The notes under the pieces are model-generated. The model made no database searches. It was given only the letters and a program-made list of their open reading frames with translations, and was not told where the DNA came from. Of a stretch of DNA of 64,000 nucleotides, positions 53,307-62,169 are shown in pieces; position 1 is the stretch's first letter, and every line of letters starts with the position of its first letter. Made by a program: the position numbers and the translations under genes. The stretch comes from Sphingomonas sp. IC-56 (GTDB taxonomy: Bacteria; Pseudomonadota; Alphaproteobacteria; Sphingomonadales; Sphingomonadaceae): assembly GCF_021043375.1 (NCBI RefSeq), contig NZ_JAJNDV010000001.1, forward strand, positions 62,001 to 126,000. Reading direction: 5' to 3'.

Positions 53307-55079
53307 TTACCACGGATCGCCTGCCGCTCGATCCAATGCGCGCCTTTGGCGGACGCCGGGGCTCGCAAGCAGCCGCAAACGCTCCAATTTCGACACGCTA
53401 TCCCAGTTCGCCCGGAGAAAAGGGACGACCATCTTCGCTCGCCTAGTATCCCACTCTCGCTTCGTTTCGATTGCCGCGCGCAAGAATCCCGCGACTTGAG
53501 GCATGCGGTGCAGATTGCTCGATATTGCGGCGGGCCACTCGTCGATCCGAGCCGCCAGTGCTTCCAGCGTTACACGGATGGGAGGGTCTGCCGACAGGAT
53601 CTCTGCGTTCGCGGCAGCCAGTCGAACTGCGAGGTCGGAATCGAAAGCCCCCCAGTCGCGGCCGCGCTTGCCCGGCTTCTTGCCTTGGGCGTCAGTCGCT
53701 CGCGGCTTGGACTTACGACGCCGAGGCCCATCAACATGGTTAGACCCCCAAGAATTTCGATACACCTGACGTGACGCACCCATGTCCATATTGTAATGAG
53801 CCGCCAGGCTCCGCACGGTTTTCGGAGTGCAGCCGAGCCTCACGGCGGCGACGGACGCGTCAAGGCCGTTGGATGCGCACTCTCGAAGGTACGGCTCCAG
53901 AAGTGGCCCCCAACTCTGCCGTGCCGGCTGCTTGATGGAGCCGTCAGGCATCAATCTGCGCGTGTAGACGTAACCGCAACAACATTCGAAGATGCCGGCG
54001 CGCCCGCCGCCAGCATAGCTCCGGCCCAGCTTGCAAGTCGGTATCGTTGGTTGCCTTCGGTGTTCAGCGAGCGGGTTCTCACAATTCCATGGTCCGTTAC
54101 CGAAGGGGCGGTCACGTCCGAATCGCCCATCCTGGGCAGCATCGAGCAAGCCCCTCAGCAGCAGATGGCGAACGACCGAATGGCCGTAGCTCGATGTCGC
54201 CATCCGCGTAGGCCAAGGCACCTTCTCGTCGATCTCCGCCTGCGAGCCCAAGCAGGCAAGCGCTCCTCCCCAGTGCTCAACCATCGCTTGATTGAGCGCG
54301 GCACTATACTTGTCGCCACGCATGCGGGCGATGCCCACGTCGGCGAAACGTCGCCTGTAATCATCCCTGAGTTCCGTCCTCGACATCGCTGCCGGAGGAA
54401 GCACCAAGAGGTGCTGCACCGCGGACGTAAGTCTTGCCAGGCGCTCGATAACCCCTGCATCCGTCGCTACTGAAACAGGGACCGCGTCATCGCGGCAGTT
54501 CTCACGAGTCGCGGCCTGGAAGCGATACTTACCCTCGAGCTGGCAATCCGATGCCAAGAGCATCCTTTGGTGCTTCGGGCACGCCAGTGCAGCCTCTACC
54601 TGAAAGGCGCGGCGCCAGTAGGTTTCGCCGAATTCCGCAATATCTTCGTCGCGACATTCGGGACAGAATCGAAATGCCGATAACTTGTGGCTCCGCGCGT
54701 TCATCCCGAGGAGGGCCCTACCCTGGGCTCCTTCCCCCTCAATCAGCGCCGCCATGGCCGCGTCGCGGTTCGCACGATCTGCGAACGCGGCGTAGTAGGG
54801 GAACAGGGTCATTTCCCAGAGCATCATCTCCGCTGCCAGGTCGGTGCGCGTCGGCAAACATGACGAAAGCAGCCGCAGGTTCCCCGGCAAGTCGTAGGAC
54901 GAGGCCATCCTCTTCGAGCCGAAGAGCGAGCGGGTGAACGTCACCGGATCAGGCGATCCGTAGTGGACGTGACTGCGGCTTAGCCAGCTGAAGAGCAGTT
55001 CGTCGGGAAGGCGCTCCGGCATGTAGGCGAGCCCTGCGAGAGGCCCGCCAGTCCCGGAAGAGTTGCCTGCGTTTGTCAC
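53307..55079 (-). CDS. tniQ: TniQ/TnsD-family target-selection protein, second copy
   Basis: TniQ/TnsD proteins bind the attachment site and recruit TnsC. The 590-residue protein begins its domain LAYMPERLPDELLFSWLSRS (the TniQ start), has a zinc finger CPECRDEDIAEFG...CPKHQ, a CGYVYTR segment, and a helix-turn-helix-like TnsD region (SVAAVRLGCTPKTVRSLAAHY). The C-terminus is long and basic, as in TnsD. GTG 55079 overlaps the stop of the upstream tniQ; ATG 55022 is an internal alternative. It is clearly paralogous to, but strongly diverged from, the other tniQ. It is the last gene before the left end. Confidence 0.9.
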   Translation of the reverse strand: MTNAGNSSGTGGPLAGLAYMPERLPDELLFSWLSRSHVHYGSPDPVTFTRSLFGSKRMASSYDLPGNLRLLSSCLPTRTDLAAEMMLWEMTLFPYYAAFADRANRDAAMAALIEGEGAQGRALLGMNARSHKLSAFRFCPECRDEDIAEFGETYWRRAFQVEAALACPKHQRMLLASDCQLEGKYRFQAATRENCRDDAVPVSVATDAGVIERLARLTSAVQHLLVLPPAAMSRTELRDDYRRRFADVGIARMRGDKYSAALNQAMVEHWGGALACLGSQAEIDEKVPWPTRMATSSYGHSVVRHLLLRGLLDAAQDGRFGRDRPFGNGPWNCENPLAEHRRQPTIPTCKLGRSYAGGGRAGIFECCCGYVYTRRLMPDGSIKQPARQSWGPLLEPYLRECASNGLDASVAAVRLGCTPKTVRSLAAHYNMDMGASRQVYRNSWGSNHVDGPRRRKSKPRATDAQGKKPGKRGRDWGAFDSDLAVRLAAANAEILSADPPIRVTLEALAARIDEWPAAISSNLHRMPQVAGFLRAAIETKREWDTRRAKMVVPFLRANWDSVSKLERLRLLASPGVRQRRALDRAAGDPW

Positions 55080-56791
55080 GCGGCCTCTTCCACCTGGACC
55101 GTGCTCCTCGCAGCCATCGCAGCACGAACCCTGGGCATCCATGTGGTTGGGAGTCCGGCGCTCCTGAGAATGCACGACGCGGTGACGTTCGTGGCGCCCT
55201 CCGCTTCAGACAGCGCGAAGCCGAGACGACGCTCGCGGAATGCGTTCGTAGACTCAACGACGGAGTCGATGCGCGCGATCGTCCTCGGCAGCTTGGCGCT
55301 GCGGTCACGGATCCACGATTGGCTTGTCATACGTCGCTCCAGTTCGCTGAACGTCACCCGCACCGGCGGCAGCAGCGAATGGACGGCCGCCGCCTCAGCG
55401 CCGACAGCCCTCGCTATCAGACGATCGATGAACGACCAGTCCCGTGCGCAGGACCCATGATGCGATGCCTGAATGGTGGACTCCGATCTGCATCGCACAC
55501 GGACGGGATTACCCCGCGTTACAGCACCGGACGGCGCCAGCCGCCAAGGCGTCGGGATGCCGGCGATCGCAGCCTCGCGCATCACCGTCTTGGGATCGAG
55601 CTTCAGCCGGCGCGCTACAGCCCGCAGACCCTCACCGCGCGCGATCGCTGCCCTGAGCGCCGGCGCAAAGCTGGGTCCGTATGAGCGATAACGGGCTGGA
55701 CCGACCGTCCCATCTACGTCTCGCCTGCGTGTGTAGACGTAACCGCAACCGCATTCGAAGTCGCCGTAGAGATGCGAGCGATCACGTCTCACCCGCAAGT
55801 CGGTCACGACGAAATCGCCAAAGTGGGGGGCAAGCGGATTAAGACACTCCCATGGCCCGGGGCCGAACGGCGGCTGGACTTCAGCCAGTTCGTCGAGAAA
55901 CAGCCTGAGTAGAAGATGGTAGATGGGGTGCATCGCGCGGGGACGCGGCCGCACGAGGGAGGCAAGCCAATCCCCCTGCAACGCGGCGCGGGATAAGATG
56001 CCCGGAACATGATGAAGCGCCGCCCCCCAGTATCCGCGGAATGCCTGCTCAAGCTCGGCTTGGTGGACCTTGGCGCCCGTCGCTAGTCCGACGCGCGCCA
56101 ACCTGGCGCGATAACCTTCGGAAACGTTCGCTGGCTCCGCTGGTTCGGGCGGCGTTTCAAGAAGCCGTGCGGCCGCCACCGCAAGGGCCTGCAGACGTGC
56201 GGCGTCCGGTGAGGCGATCACCGGGATTCCTGATCCGACGACGACAAGGTCTGCGTCGTCCGCAGCGACGAACCCATGGCGTCTCGTCTGGCCCGCGACG
56301 AGGGACGAACGGTGGAGCGCAATTCCATGGTCCGGACAGATGGTGATGCCCGGCAGCTGATGCGCACGCCGCCAATACCGCTCACCTCCGCTGGCGACCA
56401 TCGAGCTGAGGCATTCGGGACAGTAGCGAAGTGCGCGCACGACGGGGATGCGCGACGCAGCCAACCCCAGCCGAAGATGAACGCCCACTGTGCTTTCGAC
56501 CATGGCACGCCAGGTGGTCTCCCTGGCCTCTGCGGAGACAAAGGCGGTGTAGAACGGGAACAGCGTAGTGCGGCGGATGATAGCCCCAGCGTCGAGGCCG
56601 CAAGCCGACCCCAGCCGCTCGACGAGAGCTCCAATGCCGCCGGGCAAGTCGAATGAGGCAACGGCGTGGCTGCGTCCGAACAACTCCTCCATGAACTGAC
56701 TGGAAGCCCCAATCCCGCGATGTCGCCGCAGCCGGGCGAGGGCGCTGTAGAGCAGCTCGTCCGGCATCACTTCAGGGAAGTAGGCGAGCAC
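55076..56791 (-). CDS. tniQ: TniQ/TnsD-family target-selection protein, first copy
   Basis: This 571-residue protein starts MLAYFPEVMPDELLYSALAR, then carries the zinc-finger ligands CPECLSSMVASGGERYW...CPDHG and a CGYVYTRRRDVDG segment, followed by a TnsD-type helix-turn-helix (GLRAVARRLKLDPKTVMREAA). The length and C-terminal extension suit a TnsD-like att-site reader. GTG 56791 follows the tnsC stop with two bases between. Two TnsD-type proteins in one element suggest two target pathways, or cooperation in target choice. Confidence 0.92.
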   Translation of the reverse strand: MLAYFPEVMPDELLYSALARLRRHRGIGASSQFMEELFGRSHAVASFDLPGGIGALVERLGSACGLDAGAIIRRTTLFPFYTAFVSAEARETTWRAMVESTVGVHLRLGLAASRIPVVRALRYCPECLSSMVASGGERYWRRAHQLPGITICPDHGIALHRSSLVAGQTRRHGFVAADDADLVVVGSGIPVIASPDAARLQALAVAAARLLETPPEPAEPANVSEGYRARLARVGLATGAKVHQAELEQAFRGYWGAALHHVPGILSRAALQGDWLASLVRPRPRAMHPIYHLLLRLFLDELAEVQPPFGPGPWECLNPLAPHFGDFVVTDLRVRRDRSHLYGDFECGCGYVYTRRRDVDGTVGPARYRSYGPSFAPALRAAIARGEGLRAVARRLKLDPKTVMREAAIAGIPTPWRLAPSGAVTRGNPVRVRCRSESTIQASHHGSCARDWSFIDRLIARAVGAEAAAVHSLLPPVRVTFSELERRMTSQSWIRDRSAKLPRTIARIDSVVESTNAFRERRLGFALSEAEGATNVTASCILRSAGLPTTWMPRVRAAMAARSTVQVEEAA

Positions 56792-56793
56792 GC

Positions 56794-58446
56794 CTACACC
56801 GTCCTGAAGAAGGTCTGAGGGCCGGCCAGGCCGGCGTTCGCCAGCGACGCATAGGCGGAAAGCCCGTCAGCGCCTCCAGCGGCCACGATGGCGCGCATAT
56901 CGTCGGCCTGCATTGGCACAGCCGGTGCCTTCGCAGCAGCGATCCGCGGCTTGCGCTTGGGCGTCCCACGGTCAGCACGCAGCAGGTCCGCGATCCGCCA
57001 GACGTCCGCGCCGGGTTCGTCCTGCCGCACGTCCTCCACCATCCGGGACCCCACGTCGTCTCCAATCCCAAGCTGGCGGAACACCTGCTGAAGAAACCGG
57101 TCATCGTCCGACATCTCGGCCTCGCCCTCTGCACGGGTGCCGCGGTGTCCCGGCGTCGGCGCCGGCAGAGCGAAGCCTGGGCGCCCCAACTGCGCCTCAA
57201 GCACCTTCGTGAACTCGTCACGCAGCGACGACATATCGCCATACTTCTCGATGCGGCGGCGATCACCCGAGCGCAGCGCATCGATGAGCGGACGGACAAT
57301 CGCGAGATCCTCGCTGGCGACGCGGCGAACAATGGCTGGCGTGATCCGCTCGTTGCCACCGGATTCGCCCCGCCGGATCGCACGCATCTGCGCCAGGATG
57401 TAGAGTTTCACCGCGAGGTCCACGACACCCTGCGTCTCGTCGTAGAATACCTCACGGAGGGCATCGTCGAGCGGCGTCTCGACATCCGTCCACTGATACG
57501 ACCAGAGGTCGTCGACGAACTCGTTCCAGTCGGCGTCGGCACGGTCGTAGCGATCCCATGAGGCCGATCCGAGACCGACCGAACGCCGACCGAGCCGAAG
57601 CGTCTTGCGAACGATGTCAGTCGCTGCCGTCGTCCCGACGAGCAACACCGGCACCCCAATCTTGTTGATGAGCGTGACGAGAAACTTGAGCAGGACGTCA
57701 TTGTCTTCGCGGACACGTCCCAAGTGCTGGATCTCGTCGATCACCAGCACGCCCAGAGCATGAAGATTCGCAACGAGCGCCATGTCGCTCATCATCGACT
57801 CCTCCGTGGCGCGGGAGGAGGCATACTGACGCTTGTAGGCGGTGCCCAGGATCCGATCCATTTCAGCGAAGAAGTCGATGCAGAGCGCCCGCACTGACCC
57901 CTTGTGGGGACAGTCGAGCTTCAGCCACACAACCTGCTTCATCGTCACTGGAGCGGTGTGCTCGATCACCTCCGGCACGCCGTTGAGGATCTCCTCCGTC
58001 GTGAGTGTCTTTCCCATGCCAGCCATGCCAAGCAGCACCGCGCTGCTCGCCGAGTTGTTCGTGCCCATCGCCTTGCGCGTCATATGGACTCGAGGAGCGT
58101 GCGGGCCAGCCTCATCCGACAGGTCGAGCAACGTGCCGGCCGCGCGTTCGGCCGCGAACTCCCGGATGCGGCGCTGGTGGTCCGTCACAAGCCGCCCCCT
58201 GCCCTCGTATCCCTTGTGCAGGAACATGAGGAACCCTTCCGCAAACTTGATGTGCCGCGCACCGGGCTTGAAGTAGTTGCTGAGCCTCACCACGCAGATG
58301 CGACGATGACAATGGTCGAGGTTGCGCTCGTCCTCCGTCCAACGCGGCGGCACCGCAAGATCAGCATAGAGATCGGCCGCAGCACGAACCGTGGGAAGGC
58401 CGGTGGTGTAGAAGCTGCCGCTGGCATAAGTTCCGGACGTGGTCAT
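56794..58446 (-). CDS. tnsC: TnsC/TniB-type AAA+ transposition regulator ATPase
   Basis: TnsC is the ATP-dependent matchmaker linking target selectors to the TnsA-TnsB transposase. The 550-residue protein has Walker A GMAGMGKT (140-147), Walker B VLVIDEIQ (233-240, Asp237-Glu238), a sensor region VLLVGTTAA, and a C-terminal helical tail with a low-complexity linker. ATG 58446 overlaps the tnsB stop (ATGA). The N-terminal 120 residues include YFKPGARHIKFAEGF, the start of the TnsC fold. Confidence 0.93.
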   Translation of the reverse strand: MTTSGTYASGSFYTTGLPTVRAAADLYADLAVPPRWTEDERNLDHCHRRICVVRLSNYFKPGARHIKFAEGFLMFLHKGYEGRGRLVTDHQRRIREFAAERAAGTLLDLSDEAGPHAPRVHMTRKAMGTNNSASSAVLLGMAGMGKTLTTEEILNGVPEVIEHTAPVTMKQVVWLKLDCPHKGSVRALCIDFFAEMDRILGTAYKRQYASSRATEESMMSDMALVANLHALGVLVIDEIQHLGRVREDNDVLLKFLVTLINKIGVPVLLVGTTAATDIVRKTLRLGRRSVGLGSASWDRYDRADADWNEFVDDLWSYQWTDVETPLDDALREVFYDETQGVVDLAVKLYILAQMRAIRRGESGGNERITPAIVRRVASEDLAIVRPLIDALRSGDRRRIEKYGDMSSLRDEFTKVLEAQLGRPGFALPAPTPGHRGTRAEGEAEMSDDDRFLQQVFRQLGIGDDVGSRMVEDVRQDEPGADVWRIADLLRADRGTPKRKPRIAAAKAPAVPMQADDMRAIVAAGGADGLSAYASLANAGLAGPQTFFRTV

Positions 58447-60605
58447 CGTGTGTCGTCCTTTCGCTTCAGGAGCTGCGAGAGCGTCGGTTCGGCGCCATCA
58501 TCGTCGTCGTTCCGGTCGTGGCGTGAAGGCATCGGAAGTTGATGTACGTTGCCGCCGTTCGCGCGGCCCTCGCCGAGATCGAAGGCCTCGTCCCGGCGCC
58601 GTTCGGCCTTTTCGCCGGCGTGGTTCTCGCGGATGCCCTTCACATCCTTCGGACGGCGCGACCGAAAGGCCTTGCCCCTCTCACGGGCGGCGCGCTCGGT
58701 CTCCTGCATCATCGCGGCGACGTCGGCCTGCGACGTGACATCCTCCACCGACCGGTCGGCGGTGTCCGCCTTGTCGCTCGCCATGATCGCCGCGACTTCC
58801 GTGAAGGAAAGGTTCTCGTAGCACTCGAACTGCGGCAGCAGCTTGCAGACGACGTAGCCCTCCGGGGCGCTGTCGTCGTGAAGGTAAATGTGCCGCACCG
58901 ACCGCAAGTCGTAGGACATCGGCTTCGACGACCATCTAGTCTGGCGCGCGTGGGCGAACCAATCCTCCACCTCGGCTCTGTCGCACGTGTAATAGAGCCC
59001 GCGGAAGTAGATTCCCTTATGGCGCACCGTGCAGGTGTCCGTCGGCATCACCGCGAACTTGACCGCATCGACCGAGGCGCGTCGCATCCGTCCCTGGCGG
59101 GTCGCAATCCCCCACTCCCACAGTTCTGCGGGAATGGCGCGCACCCCGTCGCGGATCATTGCACCGTCGCGGGGATAGTCGACCAACTTGTGCCGGTTGT
59201 TGAAGTGGAGGATCAGCGGGATCATCGTCCTGTAGAGGTCCGAGATGGTCCAGATCGCGTCCAGCCGCGGGTCGCGAACTCCCCGCTCGCCGAAATCGGG
59301 GGCGACATAGCCTGACACGAACGGCCGATACTCAACATCGATGAGGTCGAACCGCTTCTCGACCGTCCCCTTCCAGTCCGGACGGTGCGATTGCGCGTTC
59401 TCGACGATCACGTTGTGCCGCTGCTGCAGCATCTCGATGATGCGAGACGCGATCTCACCGCGGTCGCCGAGGAGCGCCTCCGGTAGGAACTCACAGGGCC
59501 ACTCGCCATCACCGATGATCACGCCGTAGCGGGCGCAGAACTCGCGCTTGTTCTCGACCACCGAGACCAGCGCCATCATCGCACCGACCCAAGAGGGTCC
59601 CTCGAGGCCAATGTAGAAGCCGACGATCATCTTGCTGAAGACGTCGACGACGACATAGAGGACCGGTCGGCCGATGATCAGCCCGTCTTCAAGTTCCGAA
59701 ACGACATAGATGTTGATGATCGTGGCATCGATCTCGTAGCGCGAACCTGGTCCCCTGACGTGAGACTGAGCGCTGCCCGTGATACCGCGCAGGTTGCGAT
59801 CGTAGCTCTTGCGGCCGGTCCGCTCGCGCTTGATCGCGAAGATGTCCGCGTTCTCCTTGAACCAGTAGGAGAGCTGCCGGATGGTCGGGAAATCCTCCTC
59901 CTCATAGAGCGGCTTCGCCGTGTAGACGATCCTGCGCGTGTCCGGATCAATCCGGCGCTCCATGCAGAGCTCGGTCAGCATGAGGACTCGCGCCTTCGCA
60001 AGACTAATGCGCCCGTTCCGTCCGTAGTAACGCCTGATCCCAAGCTCAAAGATCTTCTCGATCTCAGGCGTGACGTTGGTGCCCGGCCGCTTGCCCAGCC
60101 TCCTCGGGCGGCCGAGCTTCACCAGGCCCCGACGCTTCTTCCTATTGGGTGCGCCGCAGTTGAGGAAACCCGGAATCACGGCCGCAGGCGTCATGCCATG
60201 TCTGAAGTAGCGGTCGAGAGCCGCATGCAGGGTCTTGCGGTCGGGCCCGTCGGCCGCAGCGCGCATCACGGCTGAACCACGCTTGCGGTCGTCGAAGAGT
60301 TCGACCCCCATCGCGAGGAGCGGTTCGATGGCCTTCATCAGCACCTTGCCGCGATCCGCACGCTTCTCCGATATCGGCCCGGGCCGAATGGGTGCGTCGA
60401 AGCCGTGCTCGAATACGGGCTCCACCGACCCGGCGGCGATCATCGCCTCGGTCCCGCGAAAGCTCGCCCGCGAGAAGCCTTCGTCGCCCTCCAGATCGAA
60501 GACCACGAGCAGGTCCGCCGGCTGCTCTATCCAGACGACACGGACATGACGCCCGGTCTCTGCGAACCGCAAGACGTCGCCCTGCAAGATCGGACCGTGC
60601 GACAT
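58443..60605 (-). CDS. tnsB: TnsB-type DDE transposase
   Basis: TnsB binds the transposon ends and carries out 3' strand cutting and joining. The 720-residue protein has an N-terminal DNA-binding region with helix-turn-helix features (about 120-250), then the RNase H-like catalytic core with Asp293 (EIDATI), Asp381 (GDRGEI) and Glu416 (KGTVEKRF), giving a DD(35)E triad, and a Mu-transposase C-terminal beta-barrel. The C-terminal tail likely contacts TnsC. ATG 60605 overlaps the tnsA stop (TGATG); an upstream ATG in frame lies inside tnsA. Confidence 0.95.
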   Translation of the reverse strand: MSHGPILQGDVLRFAETGRHVRVVWIEQPADLLVVFDLEGDEGFSRASFRGTEAMIAAGSVEPVFEHGFDAPIRPGPISEKRADRGKVLMKAIEPLLAMGVELFDDRKRGSAVMRAAADGPDRKTLHAALDRYFRHGMTPAAVIPGFLNCGAPNRKKRRGLVKLGRPRRLGKRPGTNVTPEIEKIFELGIRRYYGRNGRISLAKARVLMLTELCMERRIDPDTRRIVYTAKPLYEEEDFPTIRQLSYWFKENADIFAIKRERTGRKSYDRNLRGITGSAQSHVRGPGSRYEIDATIINIYVVSELEDGLIIGRPVLYVVVDVFSKMIVGFYIGLEGPSWVGAMMALVSVVENKREFCARYGVIIGDGEWPCEFLPEALLGDRGEIASRIIEMLQQRHNVIVENAQSHRPDWKGTVEKRFDLIDVEYRPFVSGYVAPDFGERGVRDPRLDAIWTISDLYRTMIPLILHFNNRHKLVDYPRDGAMIRDGVRAIPAELWEWGIATRQGRMRRASVDAVKFAVMPTDTCTVRHKGIYFRGLYYTCDRAEVEDWFAHARQTRWSSKPMSYDLRSVRHIYLHDDSAPEGYVVCKLLPQFECYENLSFTEVAAIMASDKADTADRSVEDVTSQADVAAMMQETERAARERGKAFRSRRPKDVKGIRENHAGEKAERRRDEAFDLGEGRANGGNVHQLPMPSRHDRNDDDDGAEPTLSQLLKRKDDTR

Positions 60606-61438
60606 CAGGCTGCCTGCCGCATGCCTGTCTCGACCAGCGGAAGCTCGGTCAGCAACCAGCTGATGTCGAAGACGCGTTCGGAGTCGAAGATCAGGCGGCC
60701 GGTGGCGCAAAGGTGCCGCACGATCTCCACCGTCTCGCCTTCCGCCGCGTGTCCACGCAGCCGGAGTTCATTATCGATGTCGGCGAACGTCTTAGCCTTG
60801 CCCGCCCGGTATGCGCTTAGGAGCGCGTCGACGCGTGACGACCAATAGGCCGGGTCTTCATGCTCCTCCAGCGCGAGCCTCGCATACATCCACGCGATGC
60901 CGGTGTGCCGACGGCGGGATTGATCGAGATCCGTGACCAGCATCCATTCGATGCCTCGCGATTTCCAGTAACGCCGCTCAATCTCCAGTTTCAGGAGCGT
61001 CCGCGCGTCATCAAGCTCCGCGACTTGCTTCACCGAGCGCGCATACCGCACGACCCCGTTGGGCGTGCGGCGATGAACGACGAGATCGGTAGTCATCACA
61101 ACGTCGACCTTCCCACCAGGATAGGTCGGATGCGCTACCCCCATCTCCAGGGCGATCGATCGTGTGTCCTCGCGGTCGAGCGGATACTGCTCCTGGACAT
61201 CGATGACGTCCGGCATCAACATGAATTCCATGAACGCCCCGGTCTCGAGGCCCGACAGCAGGTGATGCAACCGGCCCGTCTTCGGGCACGGCACCCGCGC
61301 GGAGAGCCCGAGAGAGGATAGGTCATGGACGTCGAGCCACGGCCGATAGGTGTCGCGGTCGCCGATCCCGCGCCCGGCGCGATATCGCTCGCCGATCACC
61401 TGCTCCGTCATCTTTATCTGCCTTTTGGCCACCCGCAT
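60605..61438 (-). CDS. tnsA: TnsA-type endonuclease subunit
   Basis: TnsA makes the 5' strand cuts that let Tn7-type elements excise and paste cleanly. The 277-residue protein has a restriction-endonuclease-like core with Glu65 (SGLETGAF), Asp118 (MTTDLVV) and Lys137 (RSVKQ), spaced 53 and 19 apart, close to Tn7 TnsA (63, 114, 132). The C-terminal half is the winged-helix TnsC-contact domain. A ribosome site GGAGG is four bases before ATG 61438, right after a hairpin. Its presence argues for a cut-and-paste mechanism. Confidence 0.93.
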   Translation of the reverse strand: MRVAKRQIKMTEQVIGERYRAGRGIGDRDTYRPWLDVHDLSSLGLSARVPCPKTGRLHHLLSGLETGAFMEFMLMPDVIDVQEQYPLDREDTRSIALEMGVAHPTYPGGKVDVVMTTDLVVHRRTPNGVVRYARSVKQVAELDDARTLLKLEIERRYWKSRGIEWMLVTDLDQSRRRHTGIAWMYARLALEEHEDPAYWSSRVDALLSAYRAGKAKTFADIDNELRLRGHAAEGETVEIVRHLCATGRLIFDSERVFDISWLLTELPLVETGMRQAA

Positions 61439-61446
61439 GCCTCCAT

Positions 61447-61471
61447 CGGTCCGGCGCCTGGCGTCGGACCG
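61447..61471 (-). promoter_or_regulatory. Leader hairpin next to the tnsA ribosome-binding site
   Basis: On the minus strand CGGTCCG, a GC-rich inner region and CGGACCG form a stem that ends three bases before the GGAGG of tnsA. It could hinder or order translation initiation of the transposase operon. Function is inferred only. Confidence 0.4.
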
Positions 61472-61534
61472 AGATCGATTTCTACTGATTGCCGGCAGGA
61501 GATGGTGCGGGATTGACCCCGATTCGCGACTGTG

Positions 61535-61548
61535 CGACTCTCGAGTCG
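61535..61548. promoter_or_regulatory. GACTCT-core inverted repeat upstream of tnsA (possible regulator site)
   Basis: CGACTCTCGAGTCG lies about 100 bases before the tnsA ATG. Its core GACTCTCGAGTC differs by one base from GACTCTAGAGTC, the centre of the 36-bp palindrome before the winged-helix gene. This suggests a shared DNA-binding protein. Confidence 0.45.
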
Positions 61549-61658
61549 GCGGACTTTTCAGGCTTGTTCTGTCAGGTCATGGTTGAGTTCCTTTCTTGGC
61601 TGGCGGGGTGCAACCCGCTGGTTGGTCTTCGAGGGCTGTCTGGAATCGACTAAGCCAC

Positions 61659-61690
61659 TGCGGGGTCGTTCGTTGGCGCGAACGGCCCCG
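61659..61690 (-). terminator. Hairpin after the winged-helix gene
   Basis: A 13-base stem with one mismatch (GCGGGGYCGTTCG type) starts eight bases after the stop of the 138-residue protein gene. There is no T-run. It may separate the cargo transcript from the transposase operon. Confidence 0.45.
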
Positions 61691-61697
61691 CCTCATT

Positions 61698-62114
61698 TCA
61701 CGGGATACTCCATCCCTCCTCTCCGTGTCCGAGCTTTCCCGCCCACCTCAGCTTCGAGAGGACGGGCGACAGACTGGTCCGCTCGACACGGCGGCTGAAC
61801 TCCTTCTCGATCCGGGCCTGAATGTCGCTCGCCCGAAGCGGCCCGCCGGCCTGCGTCACGACCGTCAGCACCATCTCCCGTATGCTGCGTGCGCCGCGTA
61901 GCCGGCGATCCGCAGGCGCGTCGCCAGCACGGATGTCGAGCTCGCGAATGTATGCCTGCGTCGCACCGATCATCGCATCGAGCTGTCTCAACTGCTCGAT
62001 CAGCTCGTCACGTTCCGCGTAGAGCTGCTCCAGATCTGCGATGCAGGAGCTGCGCTTCCTTAGGAGCACCTTACCGGCGAATCTGTCGGCCTTTGTCATG
62101 TCCTCATAAATCAT
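61698..62114 (-). CDS. Small coiled-coil/winged-helix protein, probable element regulator
   Basis: The 138-residue protein has an N-terminal coiled coil (about residues 22-58, IADLEQLYAERDELIEQLRQ onward) and a C-terminal winged helix (about 78-137: REMVLTVVTQAGGPLRASDI then ERTSLSPVLSKLRWAGKLG). This layout suits a dimeric DNA-binding regulator. Family not recognised. Its start codon is adjacent to a 36-bp palindrome, hinting at autoregulation. ATG 62114 is used; ATG 62099 in frame is an alternative. It sits between the E1 gene and tnsA. Confidence 0.8.
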   Translation of the reverse strand: MIYEDMTKADRFAGKVLLRKRSSCIADLEQLYAERDELIEQLRQLDAMIGATQAYIRELDIRAGDAPADRRLRGARSIREMVLTVVTQAGGPLRASDIQARIEKEFSRRVERTSLSPVLSKLRWAGKLGHGEEGWSIP

Positions 62115-62169
62115 TGACTCTGAGTTTAAGTCAACTTGAGAGTTGGACTCTAGAGTCCAACTCTCAAGT
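62114..62169. promoter_or_regulatory. Perfect 36-bp palindrome plus adjoining inverted repeat (operator-like)
   Basis: Positions 62134-62169 are a perfect palindrome of 36 bases centred on CTCTAGAG, with core GGACTCTAGAGTCC. An overlapping inverted repeat TTGACT (62114-62119) / AGTCAA (62129-62134) lies between it and the start of the winged-helix gene. The palindrome also covers the stop of the E1-like gene. It has no loop and no T-run, so an operator is more likely than a terminator. Confidence 0.7.

Noticed and set aside
56794..58446. CRISPR-associated transposon (CAST)
   Set aside because: Two TniQ proteins recall type I-B CASTs, but no Cas gene or array is seen in the window. It cannot be excluded for the unseen part.
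53163..61438. Assignment to the Tn402/Tn5053 (TniABQ) group
   Set aside because: A clear TnsA endonuclease with Glu65, Asp118 and Lys137 precedes tnsB, which those elements lack.
62134..62169. 36-bp palindrome as a transposon end or a terminator
   Set aside because: It does not start TGT/ACA, has no loop or T-run, and cargo continues beyond it on the same strand. An operator fits better.
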